Below, piece after piece: positions 10,030-20,152 of a stretch of 64,000 nucleotides of DNA. Source of the stretch: Pegoplata infirma (taxonomy: Eukaryota > Arthropoda > Insecta > Diptera > Anthomyiidae); contig OY992540.1 of NCBI GenBank assembly GCA_963921195.1, positions 131,378,671 through 131,442,670 on the forward strand, written 5' to 3'. The notes below the pieces were generated by a model that had not been told where the DNA came from, made no database searches, and was given only the letters and a program-made list of their open reading frames with translations. Position numbers and translations under genes: made by a program. Each line of letters begins with the position of its first letter. Positions within the stretch are counted from its first letter, which is position 1.

Positions 10030-11338
10030 CACGCAAAAAAAAATCTGTGTCGGAATGAGCAAAAATCTGGCATAATTTTACCAAAAATATGCTAAAACTA
10101 CAACCGACGAAGTAGTTTCCGTAATTTAGCCAAAACACTTATGTAAAATATTTTGAAGAAAATGCTAATGCTATTTAAGCAAAAACTTGGTAAAATATAC
10201 CAAAAGAAATATGGTGAAATATACCAAAATTATTAGAAAAGGTGACTAAAAATAATGCTAAAAATTACTACATTTATGCTAAAATAAATTTTCTATAAAA
10301 TTTTTGTAAAAATTTGTATATTTGTTGAATTTAAAATTTTCACAGAATAAATCCATATTAATATAATAACTATTGTGTAGGATTTTATTTACCACCGACC
10401 AACTGACCCTTTATGTACAATTTTCTCCAGTGACTGCTGCCTACGCTTTTTCTTGAAGTGAAGGATCCGCTATAGCTTCACGAATTTATTTAAAAGCATC
10501 CTGTAAAAATAGAAAATTATTACAAAACATAAATTTTTAATTTAGAAAACTAGTAAACCCCATTGGTCTTTTGGTTAGGAGGAACACTTACTTTGTGTTT
10601 TCATTTGTAACTCATCAAACAGGTCTGTACTCCATTGGCTTTGCTATATAAATGAGTTTTTAGGTTTTAATTTTATAGTTAAAGGGAGGACTGGTGCTCA
10701 CGCTCTTTTTTGTAGTGAAGGATTCGCCATAGCTTAAAAAATTTATTTACCAGTACCCTGTAAAAATAGAAAATTATTACCAAACACTATTTTTTAACTA
10801 AAAATCTATTAAACCTTATTGGTGTCATCGGAATAGGGGTATACTCACTTTATCATTCCATTTGTAATTCATTGAAACAAACGTCTGGGACTCCATTGGT
10901 TTTGCTAAATGAATGGTGTTTTAACTTATGACAGCAAAATAAACTTTAGCATTTTTTTATCTTACATTTATTTATCTTTTAAAAAACTAATTATTTATTT
11001 TTATTTATTAATTTATTTTAATTTTATTTATCAATTTCCTTTTTGCGTTTTTATAACACAAAAAATAAACGAAGCACGCACACAAAAATAGAAAATGAAT
11101 ATGGCGGTCTGTATTTGTTTTTTTTTTTTTTTTGTTGTTTTCTTTCGATAAATTTTTGTGCAAGTAATTTGCGTTATTGTGCAAGCTACTTTGTTATTTT
11201 ACATAAAAAACTAATTATGTTACTTTAACATCGACAAGCAGAACTTTAGCAAAAACTTGGTAAAAATTTTTTTTTGGTATGAAAAAAATTTTACCAAGTA
11301 GGATTGCTCAATCTGACACAGATTTTTTTTTGCGTGTG
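10030..11338. mobile_element. TA-flanked inverted-repeat element (CACGCAAAA ends)
   Basis: A 1.3-kb element. The left end CACGCAAAAAAAAATCTGTG and its complement at the right end are followed inward by matching TACCAAG-rich text. TA is on both sides (10028-10029, 11339-11340), as in the mariner superfamily. No transposase is present; the open frames at 10909-11228 are AT-rich chance frames. Subterminal text resembles the MITE at 60041-60318. Confidence 0.78.
10437..10920 (+). repeat. Direct duplication of about 260 bp inside the TA element
   Basis: Sequence near 10455-10670 (GAAGTGAAGGATCCGC, then ATCCTGTAAAAATAGAAAAT, then TCATTTGTAACTC) recurs diverged near 10715-10920. The repeated segment contains the calyptrate-type text ATACTCACTTTATCATTCC. 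Confidence 0.75.
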
Positions 11339-11412
11339 TATTTTCAATTTATTTTTCAAAAAAAAAAAAACAACCAAGCATTCATTTGGAGCTCGAAAAG
11401 ACTCATAAAAGA

Positions 11413-11682
11413 GTTCTTAGACGTTCAGAAAACATAATCCCTTTTTCTTAGCGCTCTTATAATATCATAATAATAATTTTAATCCAACGATCAGTTTTTA
11501 TTTAGTTTTCGCAATTTAATTACAAATCATTTTTAATAATTAATTAAACCTAACCGAGAACTGGTTACAATGACCGTCGTCTCGTTGTATCGAAATCGAC
11601 CAAGGGTTTAGTGGGAATCGAACCCACGACCCCCTGTTTCATAGGCTAGCATGCTACCAACTAATCTACAGGGGCCTTATAT
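11413..11682 (-). mobile_element. tRNA-derived SINE
   Basis: On the minus strand the head (11676-11604) looks tRNA-like. It has an A-box-type segment TAGATTAGTTGGTAGC, a good B box GGGTTCGATTCCC with its stem (GTGGG/CCCAC), and a length near 73 nt. The acceptor stem does not pair (GGCCCCT against TAAACCC), so it is not a working tRNA. An unrelated tail of about 190 bp follows. Direct repeats GACTCATAAAAGA at 11400-11412 and 11683-11695 could be its target duplication, although surrounding text is also loosely similar, so a local duplication is an alternative. Confidence 0.68.
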
Positions 11683-11695
11683 GACTCATAAAAGA

Positions 11696-12309
11696 TTCTG
11701 AAAAATATATGTTCGTATTCTTCTAAAAAAACATATTTTGAATTTTTTACATATCCAGAATTAAGAGTCAAACATGAATCTTTCAGGAATCCAAATGTCG
11801 AGCGTTCTATTAATTTTTTGGAGCCTTGAAAGAGTCATAACTTATGAAGGCTCAGAAAATTGTACACAGTAAGCAAATATCAAACACCGGTGCATGCTCG
11901 ACAATATATGACGGATTGGATCTATATGTGGTAAAATCTTTTATTAGTGCAACAATTTAAGAGAAAAATTATTCTATGTTGGCAACTTACAGATTTAAGT
12001 GAATATCGTGTGGAATGGTCTGATTTTAAATGGATTTTATAAGGTTACCAAGCTAAAAACAAAATTGTAATCGAATATCTCATATTTTCATAGAATAAAG
12101 ACGTATTTAATTGTAATCGTTCACATAGACTGAAGGACGGACACGCTAAGTCAAATCAGATAGTGATTCTGAATCGGTCGGTATACTAAAAGCTTGGTAT
12201 ACGACCAATATTTCGGGTATTTACAAAAAAAAATTATGCTTTTTGTATTTTTTAACTAATTAAGAAAAACTTGAAAAAACTTTATTTTCCAAAAAACTTA
12301 TTTTTTTAA
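11696..12309. other. Spacer with decayed dispersed repeat
   Basis: Phrases such as GACGGACACGCTAAGTC and GATTCTGAATCGGTCGGTAT belong to the dispersed repeat seen again in intron 3 of the ligase gene. No gene seen. Confidence 0.5.
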
Positions 12310-12430
12310 GGTACCTACAGATGACGCAATATTATGTACAATATCCAATTATATTGATCGTGTGTGGGTTAGATTGACGATTGTACAATGGTCAATCTAG
12401 CCCACACACGATCAATATAATTGCATATTG

Positions 12431-13577
12431 CAGTTCAGTAGTGACTGTCGGTTGAACAAGTTGTTTTTTTTTTTCTAATGCCTAACACATTTTGTGTTGT
12501 TTGCTGTAAAGCCGTCGGCGATGTTTTCATTAAATGCAAAAATTGCAGTGGTTATTTTCACAAATCATGTTCTGGAGTAAATGGTGATCGTGTTTTTGAG
12601 CTTTTGAATTGTAACAATAATATTTTTTACAATTGCAATATATGTGCTTATTCTTTTTATGATTTAAATGCTAAAATATCAATGTTAACAAGTGAAATAA
12701 AAGAATTAAAAAGTATTTTTTATGCATACATCAAGGACAACAACAATGCTAGTGAGAGTGTTTCATTTAAAAATAAAAAAACACCAGCCGAAACAAGTCA
12801 AAATTCGAACAATGATTTAAAACAACAAAGAGTTCGTTCACCTTTGTGTGGTTTTACTTCTTCACATTCTGCTGCTAATCTCGTTGATGGTGATCGTGTT
12901 ATTTCTAATTCTGTTCCCGAGTTTAATAAAACATGTAATGCAGTTGCTACTACTCAATCAAATAATCATGTAAAGAGCCTGGATAATGATTATATTCATG
13001 ATGATGTTTATAATTACAATGCAAATGTTTTAAGATCTGCTAGTGAGCGTATAAGAAGAGAAAGTCTTTGTTTTTCGGAAACATCAGATGAGAATTTAAA
13101 AACATCTCCTGCTAATATTGATAACCCAGTAAACAATTCTGAATGGATTAATGTTACTAAGAAGAAATGTAAGAAGGTTATTGTTGGAGGCCACAACAAC
13201 AATGATCTAGAAGTTATTGCCAAAAAAAAGTGGGTTCATCTGTCCTCGTTCAAACCAAACGTAACGACTGAACAAATTATTGATTATGTTGTCAAATATT
13301 TTGATATTGAACCGGAAGACTTAGAATGCTATAAGCTCGTTAAAGTTAACACCGATTTAAAAATGTTAAAAAGAATTTCATTTAAACTTGGCATCACTGC
13401 TAACCTGTATAAGGAGCTCTTCAAACCGTCTTTATGGCCGGACGATGTAAATGTGCGACAATTTAAATTTTTTAAATAAATATATATGTATTTGTAAAAT
13501 TTATACAACTTTTGTATATATGTATTAATCATGGTCTGTAAGGAATTAATGTTCCATAGACTAATAAATAAATAATA
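12431..13577 (+). mobile_element. Compact ORF1-only LINE-derived retroelement
   Basis: The element is 1147 bp. It begins CAGTTCAGTAGTGACTGTCG, resembling the CAGT starts of insect non-LTR elements with internal promoters. It has one intact ORF (12478-13479), then a 98-bp 3' tail containing GGTCTGTAAGGAATTAATG and ending in a (TAAA)-type run. A 6-bp duplication ATATTG flanks it (12425-12430, 13578-13583), and MITE copy B supplies the empty site. No endonuclease, reverse transcriptase or truncation scar is present, so it looks full-length but non-autonomous. The alternative is an internal deletion of a larger LINE that removed ORF2 before retrotransposition. Confidence 0.75.
12478..13479 (+). 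CDS. PHD-finger ORF1-type protein of a LINE-like element
   Basis: A 333-residue intact frame starting 47 bp into the element. An N-terminal PHD-like zinc finger has the C4HC3 order C6, C9, C20, C23, H28, C31, C53, C56. A short helical segment follows (about 62-82: DLNAKISMLTSEIKELKSI). A long polar Asn/Ser-rich linker spans about 85-240. A conserved-looking C-terminal domain (about 245-333: KWVHLSSFKPNVTTEQI, LECYKLVKV, LWPDDVNVRQF) resembles the C-terminal part of ORF1 proteins of insect LINEs. PHD-type ORF1 proteins are known from CR1-like LINEs, where they are thought to bind nucleic acid or chromatin. Assignment to that group is from motif memory only. It is not a host gene: it is intronless, lies inside a flanked insertion, and sits in a MITE. 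Confidence 0.78.
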   Translation: MPNTFCVVCCKAVGDVFIKCKNCSGYFHKSCSGVNGDRVFELLNCNNNIFYNCNICAYSFYDLNAKISMLTSEIKELKSIFYAYIKDNNNASESVSFKNKKTPAETSQNSNNDLKQQRVRSPLCGFTSSHSAANLVDGDRVISNSVPEFNKTCNAVATTQSNNHVKSLDNDYIHDDVYNYNANVLRSASERIRRESLCFSETSDENLKTSPANIDNPVNNSEWINVTKKKCKKVIVGGHNNNDLEVIAKKKWVHLSSFKPNVTTEQIIDYVVKYFDIEPEDLECYKLVKVNTDLKMLKRISFKLGITANLYKELFKPSLWPDDVNVRQFKFFK

Positions 13578-13612
13578 ATATTGTACATAATATTGCGTCG
13601 TCTGTAGGTACC

Positions 13613-13776
13613 TTTAGAAAAAATCTTGAAATCTTTTTAGCACCTCAAAAAATATCCAATATCCAATTATATTGATCGTGTGTGGGTTAGATTGACGATT
13701 GTACAATGGTCAATCTAGCCCACACACGATCAATATAATTGCATATTGTACATAATATTGGGTCGTCTGTAGGTAC
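13613..13776. mobile_element. Palindromic MITE copy B within a tandem duplication
   Basis: The 40-bp flank starting CTTTAGAAAAAATCTTG follows copy A here and recurs at 14313 after copy B and the hAT element. The block flank plus MITE was therefore duplicated in tandem. Copy B (about 13650-13776) lacks the outermost left arm but keeps the ATTGATCGTGTGTGGG palindrome and the right end. Confidence 0.8.
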
Positions 13777-14304
13777 TAGAGATGCGCGCGTGACACGAAT
13801 TTTTCGTGATTCACGTGATTCACGCGTGAATCACGCGTGATCGTGAGTGAAATTTATTTTTACTCACGTGATTGTGAGTGCACGTGATTAGAAAAAATAG
13901 TTTCGTGCGTGAGCGTGCGTGAGTAACTTTTGTTTCGTGAGTTTTCGTGATTGTTTTGTGCTGTTTGAAACAAAAAACAAGTAAAAAAATCGTCATTATA
14001 TTGACTTAAGAGGGTAATTAATACAAAATTGTGATTTAAATAAATTTTATTATTGTTTTAAGGAAAATCAATACTTTTTGTGCAAGAAATCGAAAAACGT
14101 AAAATCAAAAATTGTTAATTTTAATTTCGTGAGTCTTCGTTAGCGTGATTATTTCGTGAGCGTGAGAAAAATTTTAGTTACTCACGTGAGCGTGCGTGAA
14201 CGTGAGCAGCAAAATAATTTCGTGCGTGATCGTGCGTGAGCACTATTTTTATTTCGTGAGCGTGAGCGTGCGTGAGTCAAAATTCACTCACGCGCCCATC
14301 TCTA
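13777..14304. mobile_element. hAT-type element, TAGAGATG ends, CACTCACG body (copy 1)
   Basis: A 528-bp element with ends TAGAGATGCGCGCGTGA and TCACTCACGCGCCCATCTCTA. A perfect 8-bp duplication GTAGGTAC lies at 13769-13776 and 14305-14312. Both terminal thirds consist almost wholly of GTGA, CGTGAG, CACGTGA and GTGCGTGAG variants, giving dense hairpin potential. The middle is AT-rich and non-coding. A second copy is at 32722-33222. Confidence 0.92.
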
Positions 14305-14312
14305 GTAGGTAC

Positions 14313-14634
14313 CTTTAGAAAAAATCTTGAAATCTTTTTAGCACCTCAAAAAACTTGCAAAAAAAAGGAAATCTTGATATATGGCAACACTGACCCCACT
14401 GTGAAAACCCCAATTTATTAATCTGGCAGCACCTGTTAAAAATGCTATAATTTTAATGCCCATTTTTGTGCAACCATGTTTTTTTTTATTTGTCAAATGA
14501 AAAAAACTGAAGAAGTTGTAATTCGTATGGGCTCCGTAAAAATAATGCAAAATAAATGTTAAAAATATTATTAAAACATAAATGAACTAACAAAAAATTT
14601 ACTTTAAACTGTAAACAAAAATAAAAGCTTCGAC
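14313..14634. other. Upstream region of the ING gene
   Basis: It contains the second copy of the duplicated flank (14313-14352), then AT-rich sequence that probably includes the ING promoter and 5' UTR. No clear TATA or initiator could be assigned. Confidence 0.4.
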
Positions 14635-16694
14635 ATGCTATATTTGGAAGATTATTTGGAAAGTAAGTACGAAATTAAAAAAACACCTTATGACAATGAA
14701 AAAAAGGGTGCTCCGAAAAACTCATGGGAGTCTTACAAAAAATGTAAACAATAACAAACGAAATGAAAATTGAGGTTATAATGAAATGTTTATATATTTT
14801 TTTTGCAAAAAAAAACAATGAATATTTAAGCAAATCTCAACCAAAATAATGTATTCTCTTATTCGTACAATTTCAGTGATTGAACATTTGCCTCAGGAGC
14901 TGAGAGACCGTTTTACTGAAATGCGTGAATTAGATTTAACAGTACAAAGTAAGTGGAATACCTTTTTTGTTGCAATTTATAACTCAGGGACATTTTTGTT
15001 TTTCAGACTGTATGGACTCGTTGGAGAAAAAGACTAGATCCTTTTTTGTACAGTGCAAACGTGGTGAGTTACAAGATGAACCAGCCGATACAGAATTTCA
15101 AAACCTGCGTAAAGAGTATTACAAAGTACTGGAAGATGCCGATGAAAAGGTCACCATTGCAACACAGATTCACGAATTGGTCGAACGATATTTACGTCGA
15201 TTAGATAGTGAATTATTTAAATTCAAATGTGAATTAGAAGCAGATAATAATGGTATCACTGAGATATTGGAAAAACGTTCTTTAGAAATGGATGGTGGCA
15301 GTAGTGCTGCTACGGCTTTACTTAGTGTGGCGGGTTTAAATCAAAAAGAAAATCGTTATTATGGTGGCCTCAGTGCAGCAGTAGTGCCTTCGGGCAGTAA
15401 TAGTCACAGTGCCGTAATAGGTGGTGGAGCTGTTGGCATGGGTATTGGTGGTATAACAGTGCCAGCTATTCCGACGGGCGCTACTAAAGATAATCGTTAC
15501 CGTACACCAAAACCAGAGAAAAGAAGAGATAGTACTTCAACTTTGCAAGGTGCAGTACCCGAAAAACGAGCAAATTTGGGAACTAGTCTACTTCCGGTTA
15601 CGCCTCCCGTACCCGTAGTCCGTCCAATTACTCCTGGCATGGGTGCTGTGGTTAATCCTACAACTACTGTTGTTGGTACCCCTTCAGCTGTTGCTTATAA
15701 TCTGCAACAAATTGGTAGTTCTGCTTCAACAGCCATAGCAGCTGCAGCTTCTCAGGCTATAGTAGCAACACAACAAATGCAACAAGGTCGTCGAACAGCC
15801 AGTTTAAAAGCTAGTTATGAAGCTATACATGGAGCTGGAGGTGGACCCACTGAATTCTGGATTAGTCGTGATATTGCAAATGCAGCTGCTGCCTCAGCTG
15901 CAGGCTTAACTGCCTCTTCAAATGAAAAGACCAAAAAGAAGTATGTTTTTAAGTATATACTTTGGTGGTTATTCATAAAAACTAAAGTATAACTAAAGTA
16001 GGTTTATTTGACAGTTATTGCAGGCATATTTGTCAAATAAACCTACAATAAGTCTACTATAAGTGTTATGAATAACAGCCTTTATATAAAGCTCAAAAAC
16101 TTAAAAATTTTTTAAATATTTTTTTTTTTTTTCAATTCTAGAAAATTAAATACCACTCTTACACATGGACTACCCACTACAAATATAACTGCTTCTACAC
16201 CCACTGGCTTAAATTTAGGTTCTTCTTCATCATCTTTGAGTGCAGATTCACTTGATATGCTAGCTGCTACTACTGCCAACCTCAATGTTCCTTCCTTAGT
16301 AACGGCTGGGCAACATGTTACTGCCTCCTCTTCTACAGCCACCTCTAGTATTTCCTCATCAAATAGAGGAGCTTTAAGTACTGCTTCTTTGGTTCCTATA
16401 CCAAGTGCTACTACTTCTACGGCCCTAACACCTGGCTCCAATATAACACTTAATGAAAATGGAATGGTTGTAGAGCAGACTCCAGAAGGTGAATGGTCTT
16501 ATGATCCTAATGAGCCACGTTATTGTACTTGCAATCAAGTGAGTTATGGTGATATGGTCGCATGTGATAATGACGCTTGCCCATATGAATGGTTTCATTA
16601 TCCTTGTGTTGGCATAACTCAACCGCCCAAAGGCAAATGGTATTGTCCCAAGTGTACAGCATCAATGCGTAGACGTGGTAATCGTAAAAATTAG
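14635..16694 (+). CDS. Ing3: Inhibitor of growth protein, ING3 type
   Basis: Four exons join in frame: 14635-14662, 14877-14948, 15007-15940 and 16142-16694. All introns have GT..AG ends (donors GTAAGTACG, GTAAGTGGA, GTATGTTTT). They encode 528 residues. The start MLYLEDYLE joined to [19 protein letters not shown] is the characteristic ING3 N-terminus. The ING_N helical domain extends to about residue 105 ([26 protein letters not shown]). A basic EKRRDS/PEKRA region and the conserved [14 protein letters not shown] motif follow. A C-terminal PHD finger (about 471-518: [36 protein letters not shown]) has all C4HC3 ligands. The PHD binds H3K4me3, and ING3 is a subunit of the NuA4/Tip60 acetyltransferase complex (family knowledge). 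Longer than the vertebrate protein because of Ala/Thr/Ser-rich linkers. AATAAA signals follow at 16748 and later. Confidence 0.95.
15967..16076. mobile_element. Hairpin MITE in ING3 intron 3
   Basis: GTAGGTTTATTTGACA and TGTCAAATAAACCTAC form perfect arms, with weaker outer arms ending TTATTCATAA / TTATGAATAA. It occupies most of the 201-bp third intron between a clean donor and acceptor. Confidence 0.75.
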
Positions 16695-17416
16695 TATTAT
16701 AATAAGAAGTGATTGTTGGCCGATCAAATTAAAAATTATCAAGCAGAATAAAATATGAATGAATAAGCAGCAAATGATAAACAGAATTTACATTATTGTG
16801 CTTTATAAAAGTGAATAAATCAATTTCACGATTTTTTTTAACACATAATTAATTTTCGTTCTCAATAAAAAGTTCGTTCTCAATTAAAATAAAACCATGG
16901 TCTAGGGTAAATCCACATATAAATTAATTTTTAGAAGACACAATTCTCTTCTCCAATCAAAAAACACAAACAACAAATTAAAATACATTTGGCTTACGCC
17001 GAAAAAAAATATAATAAATTGAAATAAATAAAGTTAAACTTGAATTGACCGAATCCCTCCGCAATGTCCCAAAAGATTTTAAATAAAAATGCTTTTAATA
17101 TTAAAAAATTAAATCATTTCAAGAAATGTGTTTAAAAGTTTTCCAATTTATTTTTTATTATTTTTACTAGTTTTATTAAAAATTTACATTTTTAAACAGT
17201 TCTACTGTTTTCTTTATTTACAAATTAAAATTTATTAAATAGTTTTTTGAGGTAATTTGTTTTGTCTAAATAAAATTAAATCAAATATGTACCTACATAT
17301 TTCTTCACTCAAAGCAATACCAACCATAGCCATAGCCTACATTGACAGATTTAACAAAAAAAAAAATCATACAAATTTCCTAACACATTAACTTATTTGG
17401 TCTAGTTAATTTCTCC
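16695..17416. other. 3' UTRs of convergent genes
   Basis: Spacer between the ING3 and MPV17L2 stop codons. AATAAA occurs several times on the plus strand (16748, 16815, 16865), with TTTATT complements for the minus-strand gene around 17150-17220. No other gene seen. Confidence 0.6.
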
Positions 17417-18004
17417 TCAATTGGTATGTTTAACCTGGGATGTATAAACGTCATAACCTAAACTAATAATATTGTCATAGAATATACGATATTTTAATGG
17501 TAGCCAATAGAAATTAACAAATTGTGCAACAGGCCAAATCATCCATTCGGCGGCATATAGTTTCCAAGCTTTTTCCTTCATTTCTTCCCATACTTCTTCT
17601 TTGGATTTCCTTTCCAGCACGCCAAGAGTCACAAAAAAGGCGGATATATATACGGGTGAACAAATAAATTGATCAAGTAAAATCTTTTTCATTACCATTC
17701 TTATGGAACGTCCAGGTAAACGAGCATCTAAAAATTGATACCAATAGTGACAGATAATACCAACGGTCATTCCAGATACCGCCATATGAGATGTACGCGT
17801 ACGATCCCATTTTTCTATTTCCCCACAATATTTCTCATATTGCTGTTCTAAAACATCTCCCGCAGAACTTAGACTTAGCGAAATTGTAACATTTGTAACT
17901 AACAGATATTTATCACTAAAGGCTTTATGATGGAATTTCTTAATGACACGCACAGCATTCGTTTTTGCAACAGTTTTCAATGCTGATCTTAAAAAGATCA
18001 ACAT
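17417..18004 (-). CDS. MPV17-like protein 2, mitochondrial membrane protein
   Basis: A single-exon frame of 195 residues. It resembles MPV17L2: LLVTN near the N-terminus, GDVLEQQYEKY, GIICHYWYQFLDARLPGRS, then KKILLDQFICSPVY and the family signature AEWMIWPVAQFVNFYWLP with KYRIFYDN and GYDVYTS at the C-terminus. Mpv17/PMP22 proteins are small four-helix proteins of the mitochondrial inner membrane. MPV17L2 is linked to mitoribosome assembly (family knowledge). The basic N-terminus (RSALKTVAKTNAVRVIKKFH) fits a mitochondrial targeting sequence. Length is normal for the family. Its 3' end faces ING3. Which of the several fly paralogues it is cannot be settled here, so no symbol is given. Confidence 0.93.
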   Translation of the reverse strand: MLIFLRSALKTVAKTNAVRVIKKFHHKAFSDKYLLVTNVTISLSLSSAGDVLEQQYEKYCGEIEKWDRTRTSHMAVSGMTVGIICHYWYQFLDARLPGRSIRMVMKKILLDQFICSPVYISAFFVTLGVLERKSKEEVWEEMKEKAWKLYAAEWMIWPVAQFVNFYWLPLKYRIFYDNIISLGYDVYTSQVKHTN

Positions 18005-18723
18005 TTTGTTGAATTTATATGGAAATCTTGATCCCGTTTTTATAAAACTTTGAAAAAGACGATGTTGATTGTATAATTATTTGCTATTTTTTCTTGAATA
18101 TTCTTAAAAATTTTTGTTGTTTACGTCTTTGATTGCTTCTTTCCACACCCCTTGGTGCGCAATCTCTTCGTAATTAACAAGATTGATGTGTTAATATTGT
18201 AATTATTTTCGTATTGTTAAATTTTATAACTAAATTCAGTTCAATAAAAAAAATTGTAAATATTTTGATTGTCAAAATTTGGACAACACGTGCCTTTGGC
18301 CGTTGTTACACAACTTGACAATTTAGAAAAAGAATAATGCCAATAATTTAGATTTTTGGCGATTTTATAATTAAACAAGAAAAAAGTTCGAAAAAATTCG
18401 ACTGTGACGAATGTATCGAGTGATTCCACAGTGTAAAAAGATTATTTCAAACAACTTTATTTAAAAAATAAATTAGTTTTGAGAAAAAAAAATCCGCAAA
18501 AAAAAATTGGTAAAAAAAATCCGGGACTTTCTTCTTTTTTCGTAAAAAAATAAGTTTGTTAAATTCCATTTGGTGTTCAATTCTGTTCACAAACATATGT
18601 CAACCAGCAGCCGAATTAAAGCATTTTGTGTTTTTAGGTTATGTTGAAAGTACCAAAATTTTTGATATGTTATTATATTTTTGTTCATAAACTTTGAACC
18701 GATATCCCTCAAATTCAATACCA
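18005..18723. other. MPV17L2 upstream region and spacer
   Basis: The first about 120 bp upstream of the ATG probably form the 5' UTR and core promoter. Beyond about 18420 the sequence looks like decayed repeats, including the phrase ACCGATATC-CTCAAAT shared with 22400. No coding frame. Confidence 0.45.
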
Positions 18724-20152
18724 GATTTTTTTACACGTATATAAAGTTGGTGATTTTAAAGCATTTAAAGTTTCTGTGTACTAAACATGTCCTACTTTAG
18801 GGCCCCTGGTGGTGCCCTTATTGGATATGTTTGGTCCAGCGTCCAAACTTAAGCTCGAAATTACGTTAGCTATAACCGGTACGAATTTCGCTGCAATCGG
18901 CCTACTTACTGAATAGCCAAATTATTAAAAATAAACCATTGTTCACCGTAGCGTATGATTGTTATTAAAGGCAATTAAAAAATTAATCATACGCCACTTA
19001 TACAGTTTTCAAGCAATTATTGTTATTATATTTCTTTTTAACTACACTACCCCCAAGACAATTTCGTCTTTCTATGTCTTGGAATATAAGATTTTTTATA
19101 AAATTTCGAAATCTTTGTATGAAACCGTTTTGAAACTTAAAATTTTTATGAGGGTTTCTCCATCAGCCGGGCTACCCTTCTCTCCAAAATTGGTATGGGT
19201 TTAAACAATGTTTAATAATTTTGGTTTTGAATGCCGAGTGGCGGTTTTGAATTTCAATATTGCGGATCCAATAAAGCGCCCAATTTTTTAAAAATATTAC
19301 AGATTTGCTTAAAATTCTTCATGCACGGGTTCTTGGAGTCGCTTAAAAAAAATTTTCAGTTAGATTTTTAAAATTCAAAATGCCGGATCCAACATGGCGA
19401 TAATTTTTTTTAAAAGAATAACAGATTCACTCAAAATTCTTTACGCACCGACTTGTTGGGTTGCTAAATTAGAATCTGCCATTCGAAAATCTAACTTCAG
19501 GTTCTTATTTAGCGACCCCAAAAACTCGGCCATAAAAAGTTTCAAGCAAATGGGTTTATTTTCTAAAAATATTTGTCGTCATGTTGGAGCCGCCATTTTG
19601 AATTTTAAAATTCCAACTTCAGATTCTTCTTAAACGACCACAAAAACCTGTGTTTAAAGAGTTGACGAAGAAACCCTCATTTTAAAGAAACAATTGTAAG
19701 GTTGAGGTGTCTAAAAAATGGTGAATTTTTTTGATTTTTCAGACATTTCTTTCTAAGAAACTATACCTATATTATGTGTTTTTTTATCATATTTTACTGA
19801 TTTTTCGGTATAAGTTACATTTTAGAAACGAAATTATTTCAAACTCTAGAGTTTTTATAAAAAAAAATAAAATATTTTCTTTAAAAATCAAAATTTTTAG
19901 AAACTTGTGAATTTTTTTTGTATAACGCTTTTTTGTGTATAAAATTTTAAAAATTTTCAAATCGAAAAGGGGGGGGGGGGCACGTGCCCCCTGTGCCCAC
20001 CCCCTGTATACGTCCATGGTTATAATTATAATAAAAGTTCACAAATTTCAAATGCTTGTAAAAAAAAAATAGCGCTGAACTAAAAAAAGGTTATGGAATT
20101 AACTTTCATTTGGTTTTTGTTTCATTCCATTCCGATTTTGGTTGTTGCACTG
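18724..20152 (-). mobile_element. Interrupted inverted-repeat element (second copy of 59062-59603)
   Basis: Bases 18724-19035 and 20020-20152 match, in reverse orientation, the interior and left end of the element at 59062-59603 (for example TTACTGAATAGCC, ATTCCGATTTTGGTTGTT, CACTG end). The end that should precede 18724 is missing. About 985 bp of foreign sequence lies between the two matching parts. It holds degenerate direct repeats at 19200-19650 (GCCGGATCCAACATGG-type text) and a poly-G/CACGTGCCCCC end near 19968-20020. Confidence 0.68.

Larger units (their letters stand above)
12310..13612. mobile_element. Palindromic MITE (copy A), split by a retroelement
   Basis: GGTACCTACAGATGACGC at the left is mirrored by GCGTCGTCTGTAGGTACC at the right. 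The inner palindrome (ATTGATCGTGTGTGGG ... CCCACACACGATCAAT) is intact at 12345-12422. Removing 12431-13577 and one ATATTG joins the halves exactly as in copy B, giving a MITE of about 160 bp. Confidence 0.85.

Noticed and set aside
11604..11676. A functional tRNA gene on the minus strand
   Set aside because: The T arm is good, but the acceptor stem ends do not pair and the anticodon stem is poor. SINE head or pseudogene is the better reading.
16112..16441. A 109-codon minus-strand frame in ING3
   Set aside because: Antisense of exon 4 of the ING3 gene, which has strong family evidence on the plus strand.
19148..19679. Separate MITE bounded by ATGAGGGTTTCTCC and GAAGAAACCCTCAT
   Set aside because: Only about 12 bp of inverted match and no duplication. 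Could be chance within the unassigned insert at 19035-20020.
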